Origin: UBA11740 sp049273695
GTDB taxonomy: Bacteria > Acidobacteriota > Blastocatellia > Pyrinomonadales > Pyrinomonadaceae
Direction: 5' to 3'
DNA length: 64,000 bases
NCBI GenBank assembly: GCA_049273695.1
Contig: JBASRE010000033.1
Location: forward strand, 1 to 64,000
The position numbers were made by a program, and so were the translations under genes. Of this stretch, positions 56,532 to 64,000 are shown piece after piece. The stretch's first letter is position 1; each line of letters begins with the position of its first letter. Under the pieces are notes generated by a model, which saw only the letters and a list, made by a program, of their open reading frames with translations, was not told where the DNA came from and did not search any database.

Positions 56532-57449
56532 CTAATGCCAAGGAGCTTCCAAGTTTAACCGGCGTAGTTTTAATTCCAACTCCTCGCGCTCTCGGTTCCG
56601 TCCTAGCTTCGCAGGACTTATGGGAATCAGGCCGCCGCTTTGGGCTATTTGACTAGCAAGTTCTTCATTACCGCTAGCTAGTGCCTTCACTATATCCAGT
56701 TCCAATCGCGACAGAATCAAAGCATTCCGCCGATAGTCCAAGAACGCCTCCCACGCAAGCGGGCACCACTTGCTTACAATGTCTTCACCAATGAGCGTCG
56801 CATAGCTCCTAATCTCATGCTGGGCATGATCATCCATCCTAAGATCGAGGAAGTGCAATAGGTTATGAAGATCGATTTTCCAGTAGGCTTCGGTGTACGT
56901 AGAAAGCGACAAATCTTTTCGAGCCTGTTCTCGCGCAACGTCAGAGGAAATACGCTTATCGTACACGCTGCGACCGTGGGCATGGAGTTCCGCTTCCTCT
57001 TGAGTAAGCAATTCTCCAATTTCAACGGGAAGCAACCCTTCACTGCCCTGTTTCCCCTGTTGAGACTGTCTTCTCCAAGCGTCGGGTGAGGTCCTTTGAG
57101 TGGCATCGATCGCGATCGAATAACGAGTAGAATACTCATTGACGTTCGCTGTTCTGTGTCGAATCCATTGCCGCCAGCAATCCATAGGAACGCGAACATG
57201 GAGCTTAATCTCGCACATCTCAAACGGCGTCGTATGACGGTGGCGCATTAGATATCGGATTAATGCGCGGTCTTCGCTTACCTTGCGAGTTCCTTTTCCA
57301 TACGAGATTCGAGCGGCTTGCACAATGGATTCATCGGAACCCATATAATCGATTAGTCTTACGAACCCATCGTCAAGCACACGAAATGGAATTCCAAGCA
57401 GATCGTCCAGTTCGATCACCGCTGCTCTGACTATTTTAGGATCTGTCAT
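56532..57449 (-). CDS. thyX: FAD-dependent thymidylate synthase (ThyX)
   Basis: A 305-residue ThyX, which makes dTMP from dUMP with FAD, NADPH and methylene-THF. The signature RHR-x7-S is intact (RHRTANVNEYS, with STRYS just after). The N-terminal MGSDESIVQAARISYGKGTR and the central PFEMCEIKLHVRVPMDCWRQ match the family. The protein ends PW-rich, about 50 residues longer than a minimal ThyX. The ATG follows the stop of the 317-residue gene by 4 bases, with an AGAG site inside it, so the two are co-translated. A second or only thymidylate synthase on a mobile element next to defence-like genes is unusual. Confidence 0.95.
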   Translation of the reverse strand: MTDPKIVRAAVIELDDLLGIPFRVLDDGFVRLIDYMGSDESIVQAARISYGKGTRKVSEDRALIRYLMRHRHTTPFEMCEIKLHVRVPMDCWRQWIRHRTANVNEYSTRYSIAIDATQRTSPDAWRRQSQQGKQGSEGLLPVEIGELLTQEEAELHAHGRSVYDKRISSDVAREQARKDLSLSTYTEAYWKIDLHNLLHFLDLRMDDHAQHEIRSYATLIGEDIVSKWCPLAWEAFLDYRRNALILSRLELDIVKALASGNEELASQIAQSGGLIPISPAKLGRNREREELELKLRRLNLEAPWH

Positions 57450-57453
57450 CTCT

Positions 57454-58407
57454 CTATTGAATCACCAGCGGTAGCTCATATGCCCAAGAGTTCCATGAGG
57501 CATCCGAGTATTTGTCTTCGTACTTATTTGGGAGCGGATATACAACCCTCACATCGGGATTATGCAGAGCAAACAAACAGGCGCCGAGGGCCATTGGTTT
57601 CGTGCCTAAAGGGGCTACGTTCATAAATGACATACCATCTTTTAGTCGAATCTGCTCAAGAAGGTTGTAGACGTCGAAAGGGTTATTGGCCCGGGCAAAT
57701 CTCACTTTTACCCTGTGGTCATCAATCAGCTTTTCGTTTGCTATTAAGCTAACATCCTTGAATTTGGGAACGTAAGAGGGAAAGCCATTTACCACGATCG
57801 TCTCTTCAGGTCCCACATCCTCATTTATTTCCTTTGATAGATCGCCATCAAAACCCAAAAGTATGATCAGTATTCGTTTGGAATCTCGAGATCCTTGGCC
57901 TGAATAACCGGGGATTTCTGTTATCGAAAGAGGTCCAGTACTCGTGCGAAAAGTATTGAACAGCCCGTTGGAAAACAGATAGGACTTTGGTTCCGTGTAG
58001 TAGGTCGTTAGCTTCGAGACAAGAAATCGCTGACTAAACAGCTTTATTAAGTAGTAAAAGTAAGGCTTTGTGAAGCACGAAATGTCGATTCCGATCTTAC
58101 TCGAGTCCTCAAAAGTGTTTGCCTGAAGGCCAGAAAGGCAAGAGTCAGGATTCTGGATCGCGCAGTAAATATCCTGAACGTCTTTCACCTGAAGCTTTTT
58201 GTAATTAAAAAGATCGTCGCCAGGTGCTTTATTAAGAAGTCGCTCATTAAAATTTATGACGATCACTTTCGTGCTGCTTGTGTCTAAGTTGGCTAACACC
58301 TGATAGGCTCTGTAGTCAGAACCGCTCGCAAGGATAAAGTAGTCGAGTCCTGTGATTAATTCGCTCGGCCCTTTGAGGACTTCCATCTTATAGACTAGTT
58401 TATTCAT
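57454..58407 (-). CDS. Unknown protein, two Rossmann-like halves with a CARF-like GTKPMALG motif
   Basis: A 317-residue soluble protein. The first half has a beta-alpha pattern (YFILASGSDYRAYQVLANLD, then TKVIVINFNERLL). The second half has one more (KRILIILLGFDGDLSKEINE) and ends with SFMNVAPLGTKPMALGACLF near 277-296. The PLGTKPMALG turn resembles the GGTKxM(S/A)LG loop of CARF and related Rossmann nucleotide-sensor domains. This resemblance is by eye. There is no signal peptide or membrane segment. It overlaps the ATPase gene upstream by 8 bases and abuts thyX. Function unknown; it may sense a nucleotide signal. Confidence 0.6.
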   Translation of the reverse strand: MNKLVYKMEVLKGPSELITGLDYFILASGSDYRAYQVLANLDTSSTKVIVINFNERLLNKAPGDDLFNYKKLQVKDVQDIYCAIQNPDSCLSGLQANTFEDSSKIGIDISCFTKPYFYYLIKLFSQRFLVSKLTTYYTEPKSYLFSNGLFNTFRTSTGPLSITEIPGYSGQGSRDSKRILIILLGFDGDLSKEINEDVGPEETIVVNGFPSYVPKFKDVSLIANEKLIDDHRVKVRFARANNPFDVYNLLEQIRLKDGMSFMNVAPLGTKPMALGACLFALHNPDVRVVYPLPNKYEDKYSDASWNSWAYELPLVIQ

Positions 58408-60349
58408 CAGGAAATAAGCTCGGGTGCGCCTTGTCCGAAGACTCGCTCACGGGCGTTCTGCGTGGCATGTACTGCGAAGTGTCAACGTCTTCGCTCTCCA
58501 TCAAATCGGCGATCATCTGTTCGGTCAGGGAAATGGACTTGCCGCCTCTGGTTCGGTAAGAGATCTGAAAACTGGGGGCAAATATACGATTAATCGTGTA
58601 GAGATCTTCAAGATGTTCACCAGGATTCTTACTTTGAAGGTTTGGCTTGCGTTGAATCACACTCCACTTTATGGCAGCCTTCATCGCCGCTCCTAGCTTG
58701 CGATCCTGAATTGAATCAAGGTCCATCGCGAACTGATTGGTCTCTGGGTACCGGAGTTTGGGATCCAAATGATAATCACGGAACACATTTCCAATATTCT
58801 TAACGAACCTTGAGATTTGGCCACCGTAGTCTTCAATGCGGCTGATTTGATGTAGCTGGTCAGTCGAAAAGTCTCGAGCCGCTTGAGATTGAAACGATTT
58901 CGAGACCCTACCTAAGGTCTCTAGTTGTTCATCTTCCCATCCCGCTATCGCGAATGCTCTGCGACATAGTTCAATGAAATTCCCAACAATACCTGACGAA
59001 AGAAAGGCGAAGGTGTTGAAGCTGTAATATTGTTTGGGTTTCTTATAGATTGAGCAAAGCAAGAACATGAGCGAGAGTTTGTATTTGTCGACGTAATCTA
59101 GGCGGTATTTTGCTGCGTCGTCCGTTCTTCTCTTACTTAGATAGTCTTGCATGGCCTTCAGCGTTTTCTCTGGGGCTACACCCCGTTCTAGCCAGATGAA
59201 GTTCAGCAATTCCATCAGAGGATTCTTTTGATACCTTACCAAGTCCATTCGATCACGCGGGACTCTTTTCAAGAACTCCTTATATGCCCTGTCGGGCTTG
59301 CCTTTTACTAATTCGACGGCCTCTTGTTCTAGATTCTCCTCTTGCGAAAAAATAGATCGTATCTCTGTGAAGCCCTTCTCTTTCAGAGTCGGGACCGCCT
59401 CCAATCGTTTTCTTGCAACTTCATCGAGGAACCGGTGATATCCAAGATCCTTGTTCAGAACTTCCTCAAATACTACTTTACGGTACTCACGGCCCTCCAT
59501 TATGAAATCCTCTTCGTCGATTGTTCCGAACGTTCTAAAACCCTCAAGTCGCATTCCAATTCGGAACTTAATCTGTGGTCGAGTGAATTTCAAAAGCGTA
59601 TTGATCACAACCTGTTGCTGTTTCAGAAAGTTTTCATATTCATCGAGCAGGAAGACAATATTGAGGTCTTTAAAGAATGGAAGAGTCTCAATCATCATTT
59701 CAGCGATGCCGAAACTTATGGATTGCGAAGCAAAAGCTCGTCCAATTGGCCTGAATGGCTCTTTGAAGAAGGCCACATTGCCTCGAAAACGATCTACCTC
59801 TTGAATGCGATCGTCAAACTCGTAAGCCAATTCTTCCAATGAACTCTTTACATCGAGATCGAGCTGAGTGCATACCCTCCGAACAAAATCGTGTTGTTTG
59901 ATTTCATTTCTAATTGAGTCATTGGTTTGCAGGAGCTGTAGGACTTCAACAAATTGCCTTCCCACGATCAATTCAAAATAATGCGTGAATACAGACCGCC
60001 AATGTTCTTCCTCTAGGCCATAGCCCTGAAAAGATTTAAGCATGGGGCCATCAACCCTAAAGTAAAGGCCAATCCCTTTGTTTCGCTTGAAAACTTCCCT
60101 TAGAGTCAGATTTGCTCTTTCAGCCGCCCTCATCTGAACGCGATACGACCAATACCTGAGAAACATTGATTTACCCGTGCTACGCCCGCCCATGAAAACG
60201 ATATTTATTCGATCTTCGAAAATATCCTCTTCCTTGATCTCAGAAAAGAGGTCATAACTGAATGGATTACACCAGTATTCGAGAATCGAGTCTGGATCGA
60301 GTTGGACAGCGTTAACTCCGCTAAACGGATTTCTATAGGAATCGTTCAT
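58400..60349 (-). CDS. ORC/CDC6-like AAA+ ATPase
   Basis: From ATG 60349, which overlaps the upstream gene by 17 bases, the product has 649 residues. (A longer reading would start at 60496 inside the upstream gene.) Walker A GGRSTGKSM (about 54-62) and Walker B NIVFLLDEYENF (about 220-231) with a sensor-like RIGMRLEGFRTFG are clear, and the rest is helical. The ORC/CDC6-like layout suggests DNA or effector loading. It has no membrane segment or nuclease motif. It is the third gene of a tightly overlapping operon. ATPase activity is a fair inference; the role is not known. Confidence 0.78.
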   Translation of the reverse strand: MNDSYRNPFSGVNAVQLDPDSILEYWCNPFSYDLFSEIKEEDIFEDRINIVFMGGRSTGKSMFLRYWSYRVQMRAAERANLTLREVFKRNKGIGLYFRVDGPMLKSFQGYGLEEEHWRSVFTHYFELIVGRQFVEVLQLLQTNDSIRNEIKQHDFVRRVCTQLDLDVKSSLEELAYEFDDRIQEVDRFRGNVAFFKEPFRPIGRAFASQSISFGIAEMMIETLPFFKDLNIVFLLDEYENFLKQQQVVINTLLKFTRPQIKFRIGMRLEGFRTFGTIDEEDFIMEGREYRKVVFEEVLNKDLGYHRFLDEVARKRLEAVPTLKEKGFTEIRSIFSQEENLEQEAVELVKGKPDRAYKEFLKRVPRDRMDLVRYQKNPLMELLNFIWLERGVAPEKTLKAMQDYLSKRRTDDAAKYRLDYVDKYKLSLMFLLCSIYKKPKQYYSFNTFAFLSSGIVGNFIELCRRAFAIAGWEDEQLETLGRVSKSFQSQAARDFSTDQLHQISRIEDYGGQISRFVKNIGNVFRDYHLDPKLRYPETNQFAMDLDSIQDRKLGAAMKAAIKWSVIQRKPNLQSKNPGEHLEDLYTINRIFAPSFQISYRTRGGKSISLTEQMIADLMESEDVDTSQYMPRRTPVSESSDKAHPSLFPDE

Positions 60350-61265
60350 GTCCGACAAAATTCTGAACGTTATAGTTCTTGTGGAAGCGCCCAATAATGG
60401 GTATCCACCCATTATCCTGGCACCAAAAAATCGGTAGAGTGTTGTCGGGTGTATTGTAGAAAAACCCGAATGCGCATTGCCCGTCTTGATATCCAAGAGG
60501 ATCTTTATTAGCTATCTTCTTGCCGTAGTGTTCCGCAAGCGATTGTCCGCGAACGCGCAAGTGCTGATAAGTGCAAAACATGTCGGACTCCGGACTGAAG
60601 CATCTATCTCTAGAGTCGAGTGTCACTGCGCTGACTGCCTTAATCTTGAAAGTATTACGCAGGTAGTCAAGCGCTGACGAGCTTGAGACTAGGGTCAAAA
60701 GGTAGAAGCTCTTGTCACTGTGTTTTTTGACTTCACGTTCAAAGAATTTGTGCATTTGACCACTCTTCCCGGCGGTTAGCGTAACATCATCGATGATGAT
60801 GATATTTTTTATGGACTTGCCGAGGTTATCAATCGACGGTTCAAATAGGGTCATCGGGAGATTGTTAGCGTGTCTAAAGAAGTAGGCGATAAAACCGCCG
60901 CTACCACTGGTTCTTTCAGACGTCGTAACGATCGCACTTCGGAAGAATGACTCGATCAGGTTTGAGGCCGAGTGCCCCGAGCTTGCCTGATTCTCAACAA
61001 TCCTGTGGATCAAGTCCCTGTATACTACTCGACAAAGATGAGTAACTTCCTGCTGATTGTAAAAGGTGAAGTGACTAAGGAGCCACAGTGCCATCAAGCG
61101 CTCGTATTTCTTTTGAAAGACCTCTCCATTGAAATTTTCCAACCATTCCCGAACGTGTCGCTGTTTCAAATCATTCTTCCATACTGACGCAGACGTATGC
61201 ATTATTACCTTTGTGAGGATTTTCTCATTTGGAAAATGTTTGAATGCTTTGCTAAGGGACGTCAT
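60333..61265 (-). CDS. Phosphoribosyltransferase-like (PRTase-CE type) protein
   Basis: From ATG 61265 (overlapping the methyltransferase by 14 bases) the product has 310 residues. It has the type I phosphoribosyltransferase PRPP loop, here KNIIIIDDVTLTAGKSGQMH (about 154-173): a hydrophobic strand, two Asp, then Thr-x-Thr-x-Gly-Lys-Ser. The flanking helical segments (FKHFPNEKILTKVIM; SLAEHYGKK) and the C terminus CAFGFFYNTPDNTLPIFWCQ with GWIPIIGRFHK resemble the PRTase-like proteins of bacterial conflict systems. It is distinct from, but of the same class as, the PRTase-like protein at 46280. Its substrate and reaction are unknown. Confidence 0.75.
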   Translation of the reverse strand: MTSLSKAFKHFPNEKILTKVIMHTSASVWKNDLKQRHVREWLENFNGEVFQKKYERLMALWLLSHFTFYNQQEVTHLCRVVYRDLIHRIVENQASSGHSASNLIESFFRSAIVTTSERTSGSGGFIAYFFRHANNLPMTLFEPSIDNLGKSIKNIIIIDDVTLTAGKSGQMHKFFEREVKKHSDKSFYLLTLVSSSSALDYLRNTFKIKAVSAVTLDSRDRCFSPESDMFCTYQHLRVRGQSLAEHYGKKIANKDPLGYQDGQCAFGFFYNTPDNTLPIFWCQDNGWIPIIGRFHKNYNVQNFVGHERFL

Positions 61266-62151
61266 TAAACTTAAACCTAGAATCGTCGTTATAGTCTCGG
61301 TTGGCTTCAACCGAAATCCATTTCCGTTTTAACAATTCGCTGACTTCTCCCGTGGTGTTGCTCCCGGCAAAGGGATCGAGTATTAAGTCGCCCTCTTCGG
61401 TAAGAAACTTAATAAAGAATTGCGCTAAGGCGGGAGGCATTCTCGCTGGATGTGGAGTTCTTCCATTTTTCTTACAGTGCTGGAGATAGCGGGAGTTCGA
61501 TACTGTATTAGAGGCCACTATTACATTTGAAGGTATTGCGCCTCCGTTGTCACTCAGAAACGACCGCTCGCCAATCCTATGTTCCGATGGACGAAGACCG
61601 AAGTTATATTTTCCGCTCTTCAATAGCTTCTTCATTGAAAGACTATAATCCTCAAGTACGTTTTCATTGTTGGCCTTAGGCTCGGCAGATTGCGACATCC
61701 ACCAAATGTGAGTGAATGAGTCCTTTACTCTCGTCCGCTTTATATTGACCCACTGAACCGGGCTTGGGAGCTTTGCCATATTAAACCAAACAAATTGCTG
61801 ACACAGTTTGTACTCACCTTTCCTCTTTATGGCCAACAATGTCTCCAACGGAAGCGTAGACATGAGTGGACTACTTTCCTCCCAGCTGTTTCCAATTTCA
61901 ATTACCAGTGAACCGTTCGGAGCGAGGTAATTCTTGAGATTTGTAGTTATTCCTGACAGCCAGTCAACATAGGCCGATCCGTTCAAATTCCCATATTTTT
62001 TCTTTCGATTGAGCGGAAAAGGCGGCGAGGTAAATATGAGGTTAAACTTACCTATATACTTGTGAAAGGAGTTTGTCTTTAAGACTTCTTCAATCTTGCC
62101 TCGATAGCAGACGCCAAATTTGGTCCGGTACGCTGCCCTCAGATTTTCCAT
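61252..62151 (-). CDS. Beta-class DNA methyltransferase (N4-cytosine or N6-adenine)
   Basis: A 299-residue site-specific DNA methyltransferase. Motif IV is TSPPF (41-45), a form typical of N4-cytosine enzymes, and motif I, DPFAGSNTTG, lies at about 262-271. The IV-before-I order marks the beta class. A target-recognition region fills the middle (about 100-230). No restriction endonuclease is adjacent; instead it heads a five-gene operon with overlapping frames. It may protect host DNA against an effector of that operon. The recognition sequence cannot be read from this. Confidence 0.92.
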   Translation of the reverse strand: MENLRAAYRTKFGVCYRGKIEEVLKTNSFHKYIGKFNLIFTSPPFPLNRKKKYGNLNGSAYVDWLSGITTNLKNYLAPNGSLVIEIGNSWEESSPLMSTLPLETLLAIKRKGEYKLCQQFVWFNMAKLPSPVQWVNIKRTRVKDSFTHIWWMSQSAEPKANNENVLEDYSLSMKKLLKSGKYNFGLRPSEHRIGERSFLSDNGGAIPSNVIVASNTVSNSRYLQHCKKNGRTPHPARMPPALAQFFIKFLTEEGDLILDPFAGSNTTGEVSELLKRKWISVEANRDYNDDSRFKFNDVP

Positions 62152-62365
62152 CGCGGATGATATGCCTATCGCGGAGATTCAAGAATTAATGTCGTCGTAG
62201 CAGGAGGCGTCGCTCCTGAGAATTGCGAAGGGCTCCGACCTGCGGTTGAGAAGCTTTGGAAAAAGAGCCAGAGTCCTTCTATTGCGGCGAGACAATATTA
62301 CATTAACTGACCTCTTTTCAAGTTTTAGACCCTCGTGCGGGCGTATTGCGCTTGAATTTCTGTTA

Positions 62366-62394
62366 TTGAGTGAAATGGTGCCTCGCAGTATAAT
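62366..62394 (+). promoter_or_regulatory. Promoter overlapping the antitoxin start codon
   Basis: TTGAGT (62366-62371), a 17-base spacer and a perfect TATAAT (62389-62394) would start transcription near 62400, seven bases after the first candidate ATG (62393). If this promoter is used, the mRNA must be translated from a later start such as GTG 62432. If a promoter further upstream is used, the ATG is available. Confidence 0.6.
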
Positions 62395-63049
62395 GTCAGA
62401 AAAAGAGATCGTTATTTCTGACAATAGAGCCGTGAATGTATCAAATCCCATTGCTGATAAAGTTCTCGACAGGCTTCAGTCCGCAAACGGACAGATCTTC
62501 TCGGTCGCAGACTTTCTCGACCTGGGCCCGCGCCCTACTGTCGATCAAGCCCTTTCGCGCCTAGCTCGGCAAGGCAAAATAAATCGCGTTCGTCGTGGCC
62601 TATATGAACTGCCACGGATGGGCAAATTGCTGAATCGACCTATCACGCAATCGCCAGATGCGCTCGCTCGCGCATGGGCTAGAAAGAATGGATTGAAAAT
62701 TGTTCCGTCTGGTGCGTACGCTGCGAATCTGTTGGGACTCTCTACCCAAGTCCCGGCAAAGATTACGTATTACACAAACGGACGAACGAAGACGATTAAG
62801 TTAGGACAACACACTATCAAGCTCTTGAATCGCGGGCCGAAGACAATGGAGGTTCAAGGGAAAACGAGCCCGCTGGTATTTCAGGCGTTAAGCTATTTTG
62901 GCAAAGATGGAGTAACACAAGGAATGATATCGCGCCTGCGGTCATTACTCACCACGAAGGACAAGGCTGAACTTAAGGCCAATCTTCACCACGCACCCGC
63001 TTGGTTGCAAACGGTGGTAAAGCAGATTGTTGCCCAGGGGAAAGAATAG
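62393..63049 (+). CDS. AbiEi-like antitoxin (DUF6088 type) of a type IV toxin-antitoxin pair
   Basis: The start is ATG 62393 (218 residues) or GTG 62432 (205). A winged-helix N terminus (ADKVLDRLQSANGQIFSVAD, then QALSRLARQGKINRVRRGLY, ELPR) is followed by an AbiEi-type domain (SPDALARAWARKNGLKIVPS, then AANLLGLSTQVPAKITYYTN, GRTKTIKLG). This fits the antitoxin half of the AbiE system, which represses its own promoter and counteracts the nucleotidyltransferase toxin. The stop TAG at 63047-63049 overlaps the GTG start of the toxin gene. Confidence 0.83.
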   Translation: MSEKEIVISDNRAVNVSNPIADKVLDRLQSANGQIFSVADFLDLGPRPTVDQALSRLARQGKINRVRRGLYELPRMGKLLNRPITQSPDALARAWARKNGLKIVPSGAYAANLLGLSTQVPAKITYYTNGRTKTIKLGQHTIKLLNRGPKTMEVQGKTSPLVFQALSYFGKDGVTQGMISRLRSLLTTKDKAELKANLHHAPAWLQTVVKQIVAQGKE

Positions 63050-64000
63050 TGGACAGGATTGCCCAAGCTCCTGCGGAGGAACGAACTGACCTGTTCCAAA
63101 GAGCCGCCGCCGAAATCCAGCCGCAACGCGCACCCGCGATCATTGAGAAAGACTTTTGGGTTTGCTGGACACTACGACGAATTTTTGAAGTGCTTCGGTT
63201 CCAGCCGCGTCTCATTTTCAAGGGCGGCACCTCCCTTTCAAAAGCCTACAACGCAATCGAGAGCTTTTCGGAAGATGTTGACCTTTCACTAAGCCGCGCT
63301 GACCTAGGATTCGCGGACGCGCACGATCCAGAACAAGCCGGTATAAGCAAAGCCGAATCGAAGCGTCGGCTAGAACAACTGGTAATGGCTTGCACGGCGA
63401 CGATCAAGGATCGATTGCTGCCCGACCTTCGCGCAGATTTCAAATACGTGCTTGGGGATTCGGGTTGGAATCTGGAACTTGATCCAATCGATCCGCAAAC
63501 GATCATCTTCTCTTATCCCCAAGCCGTCCAATTAGTCGGTGTGCACGAATACATCAGACCGGCGATTCGTTTAGAGATGGGAGCGCGTTCTGACGATTGG
63601 CCGGCGGCCGAGCGAGAGATAGTTCCCTATGCCGGCTGAAGTTTTCCCGGAGGCTTTCACCATAGCAACATCGACTCGTATTCATACTTTGGAGGCCATC
63701 CGTACTTTTTGGGAGAAGGCTACACTGTTACATGCTGAGTACCATCGCTCAGCCGAATCGCGTTCGCCAAGTCGTTTCTCGCGTCACTACTACGATCTCT
63801 TCATGTTGTCGCAGATCGATATCGGCAACGATGCGCTAACCCGATTGGATTTGCTTGAGCGCGTTGTGAAACATAAGAGACTGTTCTTCGCTTCAGCGTG
63901 GGCAAGTTACGACACAGCGACGCCGGGCGGGTTTCACCTGCTCCCCGCGGATCATCGCATCGCCGATCTTCGTAGTGACTACAAAGAAATGAAGGCGATG
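63049..64000 (+). pseudogene. AbiEii-like nucleotidyltransferase toxin, frameshifted and cut by the window end
   Basis: The GTG at 63049 starts a nucleotidyltransferase of the AbiEii/AbiGii type (VDRIAQAPAEERTDLFQRAA). It has IIEKDFWVCWTLR and the GGTSLSKAY and EDVDLS motifs that carry the catalytic residues. The frame stops at 63637-63639. The C-terminal half continues in another frame from ATG 63629 (MPAEVFPEAFTIATSTRIHT, TFWEKATLLHAEYHR, SRHYYDLFML, VVKHKRLFF) to the end of the window. An extra G near 63634 accounts for the shift. It is decayed, an assembly error, or split into two polypeptides. Confidence 0.82.

Noticed and set aside
56532..62151. BREX, DISARM or a classical restriction-modification system
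   Set aside because: There is a methyltransferase, but no PglZ, BrxC, DrmA/B helicase or restriction endonuclease.
62179..62451. A minus-strand open frame before the AbiEi-like gene
   Set aside because: It overlaps the promoter and start of the antitoxin gene and has no recognisable motif.

Overview
The window looks like a chromosome segment of an Acidobacteriota bacterium, probably class Blastocatellia. This is an inference from gene content: eukaryotic-type Ser/Thr kinases with FHA, PEGA and zinc-ribbon parts, an Oar-like TonB-dependent receptor with a carboxypeptidase-regulatory domain, CSLREA/choice-of-anchor-Q and subtilase secreted proteins, Ku and PolX, and very many short palindromic and heptanucleotide repeats between genes. 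No rRNA or other phylogenetic marker is present, so the assignment is tentative.

Positions 1-34,100 are ordinary GC-rich chromosome. From the left: the 5' end of a group II intron sitting behind a terminator; a secreted S41 protease; two Ser/Thr kinases flanking a zinc-ribbon membrane protein; Ku convergent with a PolX whose polymerase active site has decayed; a mechanosensitive channel; a low-affinity iron permease-like protein; an S9 peptidase; several small unknowns; a racemase-family protein without its two cysteines; a TonB-dependent receptor; an IS110-family element; a beta-propeller lipoprotein; an NHL protein; a decayed HigB toxin next to an intact antitoxin; an ECF sigma / anti-sigma / secreted protein operon; a threonine dehydratase; MalQ; and a large beta-helix secreted protein. 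Intergenic spaces hold several families of hairpin repeats, one of which has inserted in frame into malQ.

Positions 34,259-38,214 are bounded by a degenerate 3' copy of tRNA-Met on the left and an intact tRNA-Met(CAT) on the right, and hold two subtilisin-like proteases. From 38,215 to the window end is an integrated mobile element: a tyrosine integrase (one-base frameshift), an excisionase-like HTH protein, a MobF relaxase and a VirD4-type coupling protein, all on the minus strand. No mating-pair-formation genes are visible, so it behaves like an integrative mobilizable element or one part of an ICE.

The cargo is rich in defence and anti-defence genes. (a) 46,280-52,051, plus strand: a phosphoribosyltransferase-like/winged-helix protein, a hairpin-rich leader, a retron-type reverse transcriptase, an OLD-family ATPase-TOPRIM nuclease and a UvrD-like helicase (a Gabija-like pair), laid out as one operon. 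(b) 52,087-56,151: a MobC-like ribbon-helix-helix protein beside a set of spaced palindromes (oriT or operator candidate), a secreted ankyrin protein, an XRE regulator beside a promoter with a perfect 16-bp palindrome, and an ArdC-like antirestriction protein. (c) 62,151-56,532, minus strand, AT-richer: five overlapping or abutting genes for a beta-class DNA methyltransferase, a second phosphoribosyltransferase-like protein, an ORC/CDC6-like ATPase, a Rossmann-like protein with a CARF-like GTKPMALG motif, and a ThyX thymidylate synthase. I know no named system with this composition and regard it as the best candidate for something undescribed. (d) 62,393-64,000: an AbiEi/AbiEii-type toxin-antitoxin pair whose toxin frame is broken and which runs off the window.

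At least four independent one-base frameshifts occur (14.4 kb, 25.6 kb, 38.86 kb, 63.6 kb). They may be real decay or assembly errors.
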